Shown here: piece by piece, positions 35,730-45,300 of the stretch
Position numbering within the stretch: the stretch's first letter is position 1
Layout: the number at the start of each line of letters is the position of its first letter
NCBI GenBank assembly: GCA_017857235.1
Contig: JAFMDN010000005.1
Coordinates: 1-62,874 of the forward strand
Origin: Methanobacteriota archaeon
GTDB lineage: Archaea > Thermoplasmatota > Thermoplasmata > Thermoplasmatales > GCA-001856825
Length of the DNA: 62,874 nt
Direction of reading: 5' to 3'
The notes under the pieces: generated by a model
The model's input: the letters and a program-made list of their open reading frames with translations, nothing else
The model's database searches: none
Told to the model about the DNA's origin: nothing
Program-made: the position numbers and the translations under genes

Positions 35730-35792
35730 TTATATATCATGATAGTGATATATTGTCTGACAAATCTAGGGAAGTGAAATGACTTTGTCAGA
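35730..35792 (+). promoter_or_regulatory. Promoter and nested inverted repeats ahead of the tandem-RHH gene
   Basis: A TATA-like CTTATATAT (35730-35738) lies about 45 nt before the ATG. TATATCA-N6-TGATATA (35733-35752) overlaps it. TTGTC-T-GACAA (35753-35763) sits near the likely transcription start. TCTGACAAA (35756-35764) is repeated inverted as TTTGTCAGA (35784-35792), across the ribosome-binding site AGGGAAGTG and start codon. Such a set of symmetrical sites is what an autoregulating ribbon-helix-helix protein would need. Confidence 0.6.
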
Positions 35793-36135
35793 TGAAAAAT
35801 CACAATCAAGAATTACAGTTCGATTACCCCCAGAGTCATTGGAGAAAATAGAAAGACTCATAGCCGAAGGCAAATTCAAAAATTTATCTGATTTTATTAG
35901 GCAAGCTATTGATTCATTCCTAGAAGAGCTCGCACATGAGGGACCAGCGCAAAAGGTAAGCGTGAGGTTATCAAGGAGCGAAATGACTCAAATTATAAAC
36001 GCCATAGAAAATGGAGAGGCTGTTGATGAGGAGGATTTAATAAGGATAGCCGTGAGAGAATATATTAGAAGAAGGTTAAGAGAAATTCAAAACGAAAATC
36101 TAAGAAAGGATGCAGGCAATGAAGGGTTCCAATAA
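35779..36135 (+). CDS. Tandem ribbon-helix-helix (CopG/Arc-type) regulator
   Basis: The 118-residue chain contains two ribbon-helix-helix units. The first is SRITVRLPPESLEKIERLIAEGKFKNLSDFIRQAIDSFLEE. The second, QKVSVRLSRSEMTQIINAIENG followed by DEEDLIRIAVREYIRRRL, repeats the beta strand and two helices. Classical RHH proteins carry one unit and dimerise; two units in one chain could form an intrachain dimer or bind two half-sites. The gene overlaps the next (FtsZ-like) gene by 17 nt. RHH proteins near ftsZ genes are known in euryarchaea (CdrS in haloarchaea controls ftsZ2), so a cell-division regulatory role is a reasonable inference. Confidence 0.82.
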   Translation: MTLSDEKSQSRITVRLPPESLEKIERLIAEGKFKNLSDFIRQAIDSFLEELAHEGPAQKVSVRLSRSEMTQIINAIENGEAVDEEDLIRIAVREYIRRRLREIQNENLRKDAGNEGFQ

Positions 36136-36976
36136 TGAAGAGATAAGAATCATTGGAATTGGAGAATACTCTTCTAACCTAATATCTAAATTGACGGAAC
36201 AATTTGAAACAATTTCCATATTGAACAAGCACCATTCTAACATAGAGAATAGAGTTATTTTTGTTATGAAGGAATTTGATTATACAGTATCTCAGGAAAT
36301 TAATTCAATCCTTGAATACGAAAGGGAAAATCTTCTAAAATTTACCTTTGCCAAGGTCTCCTTTGTGGTTACACAAGTGGGGGATAAATTCAATGAAGTA
36401 TTTGCTAGGGCCCTTTGCAATTTTCTTTCCAGGCGTGGTAGTTTTGTAGTTTTATTACTAGTTATACCACTTGGAATGAGCGTAAATAGATATACAGATT
36501 ATATCAAAGATGTTAGAGAAAGCGTGGACATTATCGAAATAACAGATCCAGACGAAATAATATCCAAAGAAAGCTCATATAAAATAAATGAAATTTCCGA
36601 AATTTATACAGAAAGAATTGAACAACTACTATACACATTGAAACTTATATTAAATAATGGAAACCTGCTAGGTTTTAACTTGAGAGATTTAAAGGAAATG
36701 TCTGGTATTTTTGGGCCACTTCGTGTCATAACTATAAAATATGGTATAAGCAACTTCCAAATCCTGGAAAGGGATGTAAAAGCTGCAGATAGCATATTCA
36801 AACCCGATTATGTAAGGAGGGTTTATGTTATATTAATATACAACCAGAATAATTCTGTCACAGATGCCCTCGGAATATTGAAGTATCTTAAGTCTAAATA
36901 TCAGGAGGTTAGGAATGCGTTTTACAGAAGTGATGATGATTTCGGAGCTATTTTGATATATTCTCTGACTTCATAG
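36119..36976 (+). CDS. Degenerate FtsZ/tubulin-fold protein without GTPase loop
   Basis: The ~285-residue product follows the FtsZ fold along its length but without the active site. IRIIGIGEYSSNLISKL matches the first strand and helix. FAKVSFVVTQVGDKFNEVFARA occupies the place of the 'GGGTGTG' tubulin signature, which is gone. SFVVLLLVIPLGMSVNRY and SVDIIEITDPDEII match 'tVavVtlPF..e..R' and 'vDtlivIpNd.ll'. GFNLRDLKEMSGIFGP matches the T7 loop with the first catalytic Asp replaced. The C-terminus ends with the strand pattern of FtsZ's second domain. GTP hydrolysis is not expected; it could regulate or scaffold. The start follows GAAAGGA. The homology was judged by eye. Confidence 0.55.
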   Translation: MKGSNNEEIRIIGIGEYSSNLISKLTEQFETISILNKHHSNIENRVIFVMKEFDYTVSQEINSILEYERENLLKFTFAKVSFVVTQVGDKFNEVFARALCNFLSRRGSFVVLLLVIPLGMSVNRYTDYIKDVRESVDIIEITDPDEIISKESSYKINEISEIYTERIEQLLYTLKLILNNGNLLGFNLRDLKEMSGIFGPLRVITIKYGISNFQILERDVKAADSIFKPDYVRRVYVILIYNQNNSVTDALGILKYLKSKYQEVRNAFYRSDDDFGAILIYSLTS

Positions 36977-37029
36977 AATTAAAAATCGGACGAGAAATAT
37001 TAAATCTATTAAACAATTAATCATGTAAT

Positions 37030-40000
37030 ATGCCCAACCCTTTCGCCGAATCTACAAAAATAGCAAAAAAACTACAAGAAGAAGCTAAAAAAATCCAAGA
37101 AACTAGAAATAGTCTTGCTAAAGAGCTCGAAGAATTAGAGAAATTTTTACCCATTCTAAAAAGGTTGAATGCTAACATCCAGAAAGAAGAATATGCAATA
37201 AATTCAATTAAGGAATCGCTAAATAAGAAAGCTTTGGATCTTGATGGAGTAAGGAATTCACTAGATGTTTTAAGACATGATTTATTGGAAGAATTTCAAA
37301 GATCGATTAATGAGAAAATCTCTAAAGGTCTTAAGAAGTTATTGGAAACCTATAAGGATACATCATTAGAAATTAAAATACAGGAATTTTTAAAGCTGGC
37401 AGAATCAGATTACAGATTGGAGGATGTCACAAAAATAATAAACTCTTTTGAGGAAATATTCCAATTTATAAAGGCTAGGATTAAGTGCGAAATCTCAGAC
37501 CCATTGTCAGAATTTGACAATTGTGTAAACTATTTAAACGAAATAAAAAGAGATTACTCCTATAAATTGCAAAAACTATTGATGGAAGTATCAAAAAGTG
37601 AGGCCTTTTTAATAAGGAATAAAATAGATTTTAATAACTTAGCTGAGTTGAAAGAAAAATCTAGAGATTATTATAAAAACATAGAACTTGATAAATCCAT
37701 ATCTTCTTTGGAAGAATACAATAATAAACTAAAGGAGTTAATTGAACAGAAATTAGAAAAAGACTTAGAAGAAATAAAGGCAAAGCTTTCAAAATTGGAA
37801 GGGAAAGGTGTTGATGTCTCACCCATAAAGGAAAGTTTGTTATCCATAGATATAAAGAACTATGAAGATGCATCTAAAACTTATCAGATGCTTAAGAAAC
37901 TTAATGATCAGCTTGATACCCTCCTGCTGGACTTCGCATTAAAAAAATTAGCCACTATAAATTCTAAGGTTGACTCCCTTCAGCCATTGATAATAGGTCA
38001 AGGGGTTAAAAATGAAATAGAAGATATTAGGAATTTGATAAAATCTCAGAAGATAGAAGATGCCATTATCAAGATGAACATTCTGGAAAGTAACTTAGAT
38101 AATCTTAAAAATGCAATAGCTAACATAAAGAACGAGTTAAAGAATTATGCGACCATTGTTGAAGAGAATCAAAATTTATTTACAAAGGAGATATTAAATC
38201 AATTCAGGAGTCTTTCAAGTTCAGAGAAAATTGATTTGGAGAAATGGAATGAGCTTAAGGAAGCCTTAGATATTGCCATTAAAGGGAAGATAAATGAAAT
38301 GAAAGGTGAAATAAAAGGGGCTACGGAATTAATTGAAAAAATTGGAATTAAGATACCGGTTCATCCTGATTTTTCTAAATTCGATACAGGAAAAAATATT
38401 GTTGAACAGTTCAAAGAATTGAGTGAAATTTATTATAAAATAGCCGATGAATTATCTAAAAGCTACCTAAGCATGATTAACCAATTTAGAGAACTGGATG
38501 TTGATCAAGAATGCCCTAATCCTGAAAGAAACCTCAAGTTTTTAATCAACAATTATAGTACATGCGAGCAAAAACTCATTTCCAAAGCTAATGTAGAACT
38601 AGAAAATCTTTTTAATGATTTAAGAAAATTAAATGAAAAACTTTCCATTATTAATCTGAAATTCCAAAGGATTAATGAGAGCTTGCTGAGGATATACAGC
38701 ACTAATAATCTCCTTTTGAAAATTAGGCTTTTCCGTGAAATTAAGGATAAAGAATTCGGATTAGTAAAATATATGATAGAGGCAATAGAAGGCATCTTAA
38801 ATTTAAATTCCCAAAATAAGAGTGAAGCTGAAAGTGTTGATTATCTTATTACTTTATATGAATCATATAAAAACTCCGTATCAAAATCAATTGAGAAAAT
38901 TATTAATGGCACGTTAGATCTAATGAAATTCGAACTTGGAATTCAGGATAAGAATGCAATAAAGGAGGATGCTGATAAGATTTTAGAAGTTAAGTTATCT
39001 GAACAATTAAATAAAATAAAAGTTTTCAAATGGTATAGAGTTCTGATAAATGAAGATAAAAATGCAGATGATCTATTATCTGTGATCGCAAAAAGGGTAT
39101 TACAGTTATATTACACCAATAAGATATCATCTGAAGCATTATTGAAAATAATATGCCTTCAAGATGGAGATTTAGATTTAAATTCATTGGAATTGACTCC
39201 GGATTTAATAATAAAAAGGGGCATAGACGAAGAATTTAAAATTTTCTTCAACGTCATTAATGAAGGAAGTTTTCAGGATGCCTTAAGAGATAAGGTAATT
39301 AAACTGATTAGGGAAAATGGCATAGATAAAAAAACTGAAGACTTATTATTGAGAAATATTACCGCGGATCCTGCAGGCACATATTTTAAAGTATTAAGTG
39401 AAATTGCAAAAAGGAACAATGATTATGTTTTGGCAGAAGTAACCAATGTTATATTGCATTATATGTCAATAGATTTTGTTAAGGATTATATTCTAAGGGA
39501 TGCTACTTTATCTAAAAAATATGACGCGGAAGTGTTAAATAAAATAACAAACAACGATTACCTTGGTGCATATTTAGGATTGTATGAAATACTTAAAGAT
39601 TATTTGCCACTATTCGGTCTATTAAAGATTGCAAATCATTATTACGCTCTTTTTTCGAGCGATTCAGATTTCAAAAACAAATATGGAAAGGAGCTAGAAA
39701 AACTTGAAGATTCAATCAGGAAACTAGATTTTACAAATCTCTTCAATTCTTTAAATTTCTTGATATCAGAATATAATCGCTATAAGAATGAAACAGCGGA
39801 TGAAAAAGTTCAAAAGAATTTAAAATTTGTAAGGGGCTTAATAGGTATTAATATCCTTTTGGGAAATTATTGTGCTAATGTTAATTTGGACTTTGAAGAA
39901 TCATACAGAGTTGTTGTACAAAAAGCTAAGAACGATCTCAAGGAATTGGGTTCTGAATTAAATTATGATCTAAAATTATACGTAGGAGTTCCTGAAAAGA

Positions 40001-40887
40001 TTGGAGAGTACCTTTTAACCGAGAAGATAAATATCCTGAAATCCTACTTCAATATAATTATAAAGTTAAGTTCAGACATCGAAAATGCACTACTCCATTT
40101 CGCTGAACCGGAAACAATGAAAACAAAGAATAAAATAGATTCGATCAATATTACAAATATTAATGAAGTTTTTAATAATTTAAGGCTTTTAAAGGAGGAA
40201 ATTAATGAAAAAGTTAAAAAGTATTCCTTATCTATTGATAAGAATATAGAACCTGTCCTAAATGGTGAAATAGATTATTCTACATTGTTTGTCGAGCTGG
40301 TCTCAAAACTTGTATTGCCAAATGAATTCATTGAAAAGATAATAGATAAAGATAAAATTGCAGAAAGAATCAAGGAATTAAATTCGAATGGCTACAATTT
40401 AGCCCCAGATGATGTAGATGCTCTAAAAGAACTTGCAAAAGAATTGAAGCCTGAAATCATTTTGCAGTATGAGAAAGCTAAAGGGGAAAGAAAATTCCTC
40501 TTGAAAATAAATATTACCAATGCAGGAAATTGGAAACTCTATGATGCCACTGTAGCGTGGCTAGATAAGGAAAAAACAATTGGCGATATAGAACCTAAGA
40601 AGATAATTGAATTAAATTATGATTATAACATTAAGAAAGATGAACCGTTTAAGGTGTATGGTCAAACGCTTGATTTTTCAACATATGAGAAGGTATTTAC
40701 TATTAAAAAACTGGAAACTCTATTAAAGTTTAAATCAAATTCTAGATTAGTATGCGCCTCATGCAGGGGAGCAATTCTGCCCGGTATTGATGCTGGTAAA
40801 TGCGAATATTGCGGTTCTATGTATCATCTAAAATGTGCCGAAAGATCTAAATCTTGTAAGGTCTGTGGGATTGAATTCAACCTATGA
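37030..40887 (+). CDS. Giant coiled-coil protein with C-terminal RING/PHD-like zinc finger
   Basis: The 1285-residue product is almost wholly helical. The N-terminal ~120 residues are charged coiled coil (IAKKLQEEAKKIQETRNSLA), and long Lys/Glu-rich helices continue to ~1180. A short beta-sandwich-like segment (KFLLKINITNAGNWKLYDAT) precedes the finger C-x2-C-x11-C-x2-C-x4-H-x2-C-x5-C-x2-C, that is CASC...CEYCGSMYHLKCAERSKSCKVCG. This C4HC3 spacing resembles PHD/RING-variant or prokaryotic RING fingers. There is no signal peptide or membrane helix, so it is cytoplasmic. It follows the FtsZ-like gene by ~50 nt and overlaps arcS by 4 nt. The function is unknown; a scaffold is inferred. Confidence 0.7.
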   Translation: MPNPFAESTKIAKKLQEEAKKIQETRNSLAKELEELEKFLPILKRLNANIQKEEYAINSIKESLNKKALDLDGVRNSLDVLRHDLLEEFQRSINEKISKGLKKLLETYKDTSLEIKIQEFLKLAESDYRLEDVTKIINSFEEIFQFIKARIKCEISDPLSEFDNCVNYLNEIKRDYSYKLQKLLMEVSKSEAFLIRNKIDFNNLAELKEKSRDYYKNIELDKSISSLEEYNNKLKELIEQKLEKDLEEIKAKLSKLEGKGVDVSPIKESLLSIDIKNYEDASKTYQMLKKLNDQLDTLLLDFALKKLATINSKVDSLQPLIIGQGVKNEIEDIRNLIKSQKIEDAIIKMNILESNLDNLKNAIANIKNELKNYATIVEENQNLFTKEILNQFRSLSSSEKIDLEKWNELKEALDIAIKGKINEMKGEIKGATELIEKIGIKIPVHPDFSKFDTGKNIVEQFKELSEIYYKIADELSKSYLSMINQFRELDVDQECPNPERNLKFLINNYSTCEQKLISKANVELENLFNDLRKLNEKLSIINLKFQRINESLLRIYSTNNLLLKIRLFREIKDKEFGLVKYMIEAIEGILNLNSQNKSEAESVDYLITLYESYKNSVSKSIEKIINGTLDLMKFELGIQDKNAIKEDADKILEVKLSEQLNKIKVFKWYRVLINEDKNADDLLSVIAKRVLQLYYTNKISSEALLKIICLQDGDLDLNSLELTPDLIIKRGIDEEFKIFFNVINEGSFQDALRDKVIKLIRENGIDKKTEDLLLRNITADPAGTYFKVLSEIAKRNNDYVLAEVTNVILHYMSIDFVKDYILRDATLSKKYDAEVLNKITNNDYLGAYLGLYEILKDYLPLFGLLKIANHYYALFSSDSDFKNKYGKELEKLEDSIRKLDFTNLFNSLNFLISEYNRYKNETADEKVQKNLKFVRGLIGINILLGNYCANVNLDFEESYRVVVQKAKNDLKELGSELNYDLKLYVGVPEKIGEYLLTEKINILKSYFNIIIKLSSDIENALLHFAEPETMKTKNKIDSINITNINEVFNNLRLLKEEINEKVKKYSLSIDKNIEPVLNGEIDYSTLFVELVSKLVLPNEFIEKIIDKDKIAERIKELNSNGYNLAPDDVDALKELAKELKPEIILQYEKAKGERKFLLKINITNAGNWKLYDATVAWLDKEKTIGDIEPKKIIELNYDYNIKKDEPFKVYGQTLDFSTYEKVFTIKKLETLLKFKSNSRLVCASCRGAILPGIDAGKCEYCGSMYHLKCAERSKSCKVCGIEFNL

Positions 40888-42335
40888 GATACATATTGAG
40901 AAAGTACGGAGAATTTAATGGATTAAAGGTACCAACAATTATACGTGCTTTGAAGGACCTCATTCCAAATGAAATTCCTTTGGAATATAGGAATAAGGAT
41001 ATATTTGAAACCGATTTTCTAATCATAATTCAAAATTATAACAGATACAACATAAGGGAATTAGTATCCACAGTTTTAAAATTAAGGAGGAAGGATCTTG
41101 GAAAGCTTATTTATCTGCCAGGTCCATTCAACCCTTACGATTTCCCTGTACTTTTCTATTTGGGCATTGACATACTTGATGCAAGTTTTTTAGACATAAT
41201 GGGTGAGGAAAGTTGTATATATCCTACAGGAATAAATAATGGAGTAAATTGCAGGGAATGGAATAATAGACTTTTAGACAGAATAATGAATGAGATAGAA
41301 ATTTCTTTGAAAACGTTCAATTTCAGGGAACTTGTTGAATTTTATTCACATTCTTCATTTTCCCAAGAGATCTTAAGGCTTTTGGATATGGAGTACTATG
41401 ATGAAATTAAAGAATTCCTTGACCATGAACCAAAAAATTTAAAATCATCTGGCTTAGAAAGTATTTTTAGAGCTGAATTTAGGGAGTACAGGGAACGAAT
41501 AATGAACTTTAAACAGAAAGCTAACAATTTGCTTTTGATCCCTTGTTCTGCCGTTAAACCATATTCAATGTCGAAGTCACACAGAGTTTTGCACAGCTAT
41601 ATCGGAAAATATTTAAAATATATCGATGAGGTAATAGTAACTTCTCCACTAGGCCTTGTTCCGAGAGAAATTGAGTCATTTTATCCTGCGGCCTTTTACG
41701 ATATACCGGTAACAGGATATTGGTTTGAAGAAGAGAAAAAAATGTTGATAGAAACTGCTAAAAATTATTTCAAAGATAAAAAATACGACAGAGTTTTTTA
41801 TATTTTACCGGAGGGGGAAGATGCAATTTTAAATATCTTCGATGAAAAAATGGGAATCAGGGGGAAATTGAATGCAGAAAACTCTGAAAAATTGGTTCAA
41901 ATTTTAGAAAGAGAAATTGTAAAAAAAAGTTTCGATAAAAGGAAAATTGAAATCTTAAATATACTCAATTATTACTACGAGATAGTTCTTGATAATGAGG
42001 ATATAAAAATAGTTGATCAGGGGAATAGGGAAATTGTTTATGTCAATGGTATTGAATTTGCTAAAATAACCAGAAATGGCCCATATCCAATGAAAGGGCT
42101 TGCCCAATACCTAGCTTCAAATAGAAGAAAAGTTATTGAAATAAAGGAATCCGTAAAGTCATCAAACATATTCATACCTGTTGTGGCAGAAATTTCCGAT
42201 GATATAAGACCAGGTGACCCAGTAATAATTCTAAACAATGGAAAGATTGAGGGATATGGGTTTGCTGCTATATCAAAAAATGATTTAAATTATATTAAAA
42301 AGGGAATTGCTGTTAGAGATTTTAAGAGGTTGTAA
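40884..42335 (+). CDS. arcS: Archaeosine synthase ArcS (TgtA2) with PUA domain
   Basis: The 483-residue product contains the ArcS hallmark LLLIPCSAVKPYSMSKSH followed by LHSYIGKYL, a TGT-like middle/N-terminal region (FLIIIQNYNRYNIRELVS; LIYLPGPFNPYDFPVLFYLG) and a C-terminal PUA domain (EFAKITRNGPYPMKGLAQ; IRPGDPVIILNNGKIEGYGFA). ArcS converts preQ0 at position 15 of tRNA to archaeosine precursors, stabilising the tRNA core. It overlaps the coiled-coil gene by ATGA. It looks shorter than some euryarchaeal ArcS proteins (~580 residues), the difference lying in the N-terminal TGT-like part. Confidence 0.88.
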   Translation: MRYILRKYGEFNGLKVPTIIRALKDLIPNEIPLEYRNKDIFETDFLIIIQNYNRYNIRELVSTVLKLRRKDLGKLIYLPGPFNPYDFPVLFYLGIDILDASFLDIMGEESCIYPTGINNGVNCREWNNRLLDRIMNEIEISLKTFNFRELVEFYSHSSFSQEILRLLDMEYYDEIKEFLDHEPKNLKSSGLESIFRAEFREYRERIMNFKQKANNLLLIPCSAVKPYSMSKSHRVLHSYIGKYLKYIDEVIVTSPLGLVPREIESFYPAAFYDIPVTGYWFEEEKKMLIETAKNYFKDKKYDRVFYILPEGEDAILNIFDEKMGIRGKLNAENSEKLVQILEREIVKKSFDKRKIEILNILNYYYEIVLDNEDIKIVDQGNREIVYVNGIEFAKITRNGPYPMKGLAQYLASNRRKVIEIKESVKSSNIFIPVVAEISDDIRPGDPVIILNNGKIEGYGFAAISKNDLNYIKKGIAVRDFKRL

Positions 42336-42385
42336 TAAACGAGTCTTTAGTAAAATCTATTAATAAGTAAAAATATACTTATTCA

Positions 42386-45300
42386 ATGGAGAACAAAGTT
42401 AAGACAGTGCTTGTAATTGTTATATTATTAATTTCATCGTTATCCATATTGAGCTTGTCCAATCAGGTTTCGGCTGGCAGTGTTATTCAACCCAATACCA
42501 ATATTTATGTTAATGGAGTAATGATAATTAATGAAAGCACTATAGACCCTCTTACAGGTCTGCCTGGACAATATGGGGTTAGGGGGAACTTGATTGTAAA
42601 TTCTACTGGGACCCTTATAATTGAAAATGCGACATTGTACTTTGACCAGGATGTATTTCACCATTATAAGTTGATAGTTAACGGTACTCTAATAATGTAC
42701 AATGCAGAAATTACGGTATCTACTGAATCCTTACAACCATATTTGTTGTTTAATGCATCGTTTTTCGGTGCAAATGTAAAGATACATAATTCCATAATTA
42801 AATTCCCTGGAAATGTCTATTTTCAGAATTCAAATGTCTTAATAGTAGGCACAAAATTCTCAGGTATTCAGAACGCCACCTCCATCTTCAATAATAATAG
42901 ATATTCTTTTGCTCCAACCCCATTCTTCTCCTCAAGCACTGTCTACTTGGTCAACGATTATTTTGGTGATTTCTTTTCCCCCACACCGATTAATACAATA
43001 ATGGTCGCGAACCTAACATCTAACCCATTATCCAAGAATTTTACTGGAACCGCTAACTTTAGTGCAGTTCAGTCAAGTTTGAATTATCCAAATTATATGA
43101 TGATAGATGAGATTAACCTGTTCATAGTTTATAAGAGTAACTCTGAATCAAATGTTTCTATTTTTACGGGAAAGTACAAATTGGGTAACAGCTCCTTACC
43201 CTCTACAAATAATCAGGTGATATCATATAATTTAACATTTATGATTCCATCTTTCGTACCATTAAGTAAAATTGAGGAAAGCCTATATTCACTAATCTAC
43301 CAGAATAATTCTAAGGGTTATACTGATATCATAAGTGAAAACTTCGAAATATATACTAATGATACTTTTAGTTATTATGGGGGTTACAGTAATTATTACA
43401 TAAATTTAGTAAATTCTGTTATTTACGGAATGAACGACTATTTTGACGTGAATTTTTATAATTATACAGTTGATCATGGATTGTTAAAGAATCCTCTTAA
43501 AAATGGCTTTTATTTAGTTAATTCAAATATTTATATAGCAAATTTGACAGTCAACAATGTTACCAGTAAGCCATTAATAAATCAGGATCCACCCTTTTTA
43601 GTAGACCAAAACAGCAATGTCTTAATTTATAGGTATATTGAACTCAATTTAACAAATTATCAAGGGTATCCCATAAATCACTATGATGCGGTATTTTACC
43701 CAAATGAGGGAAGTGCAAGTACCAATTCTTTGGTAAGCAGCCTGAACAACAATTTCCAAACACAAATGATATCCATGGGATTCTTGTCTAATCAGTTCAA
43801 TTACACAATAAATGGTATAGCTAAAATTCCGGTACTTACTGATGTATTCAATTTTGAAACAAATCCGAATACCAATGTTTTCGGGAAATATATACTAAAT
43901 TCAGAGGGCATTCATGCCAATGTAACTCTACCCGCATTTCCATTATTAAGTAACTCAACCAATTTAAGATTGGTTAATATTAAAACCAATGATACATTTG
44001 TGAATTATTGGATAACGAAGATTACAGAGCCAATCTACGGATCTAATTTCTATATATATGTAAATGCCACATCTTTTGGTAGTTCAATTTCCGGAAACTT
44101 TGTAATTTTCTTAAATTCCCAAGAATATTATAGTTCCTCAAATTACAATTTGCCGGCTAATTCCTCTAAGGCGATAGTTTTGAACGTGCCAGATAGCCTT
44201 TCCCCAGGTCCTTACAATATGACTTTACAATTTTTTAGTCAAACAATGTTCAGTTCAAATCAGCCAATTAAATTTTCAATAGTTTCGCATTCCAATGTCT
44301 CTGTAATACTTTCAGGCGCAATCGTACCAACTTATTCTTACGGAGGCAGCTGGATATCAGGGTATGGAGGTAAGGTTATCGTAAATGTTACAAATACAGG
44401 TTCTCAGTCCACAGGTACTTTTAATCTTTTAATAAAAGTACAATACCCCAATGGAACAATGTTTTACTATAATTCTACTCTGGAGTTATCGGGTTCAAGC
44501 TCCTACACATTACAGATAGTATTGCCAATTGTAACGGTATTATCTAACGGAACTTTAAAAGTAATGGCAAGAGCTCTCCTATCTAAAAACGTATATCCGG
44601 CAAATTCTAGCAGGTCATCACTGAATATGACAGTTTCAGTTATACCCAGGCCCGTGGTTACTATCCTAAGTTTCACGCAGTCTCAAACTCCTTTCATCGG
44701 AATGCCTTTGGACGGATTACTGCAAGTTTATGCAAACGAACCTATAAATAATTTAATTCTAACTTACGATGTAAACGGAAAATATGGAAATATACAACTA
44801 ACTCAAACCTTAAATGGGCAACAATTTCTGCCTATAAATTTAAGTGCGAATCTGTTCCACGTTGGATACAATTACTTTTCAATTAAATTTAACAATTCAA
44901 CCCAGCCCTATGTGGAATCAATTTCTAACGTTGCTGAAAGTTTGTATTTCTATCCGAATTACTCCTTTAAGATTGGGCAATCATCATTTATTTTGAATGG
45001 AAATATAAGTAATTATGTCAACTTTACTAATTTGCTATTTATAGTAAATACGGGCTTTAATTCCTCATCTCAGGTTCCAGTGGAAATATTGTACAATGGC
45101 CAGATTTTGTTCATGGGAAATGTCTCATCCACTTCTTTATTCCCTATTAATATGAGTGTTAGTTATTCAAACAACATGTCACTAACTTATATTTTGGATT
45201 ACAATGATATCCTGCCATCCCCAAATGGGGCAACCATGTATCAAATGTCAATACCTATCCCTTATTATTATGTCATTTCAAATTTACCATCTTCAATGGA

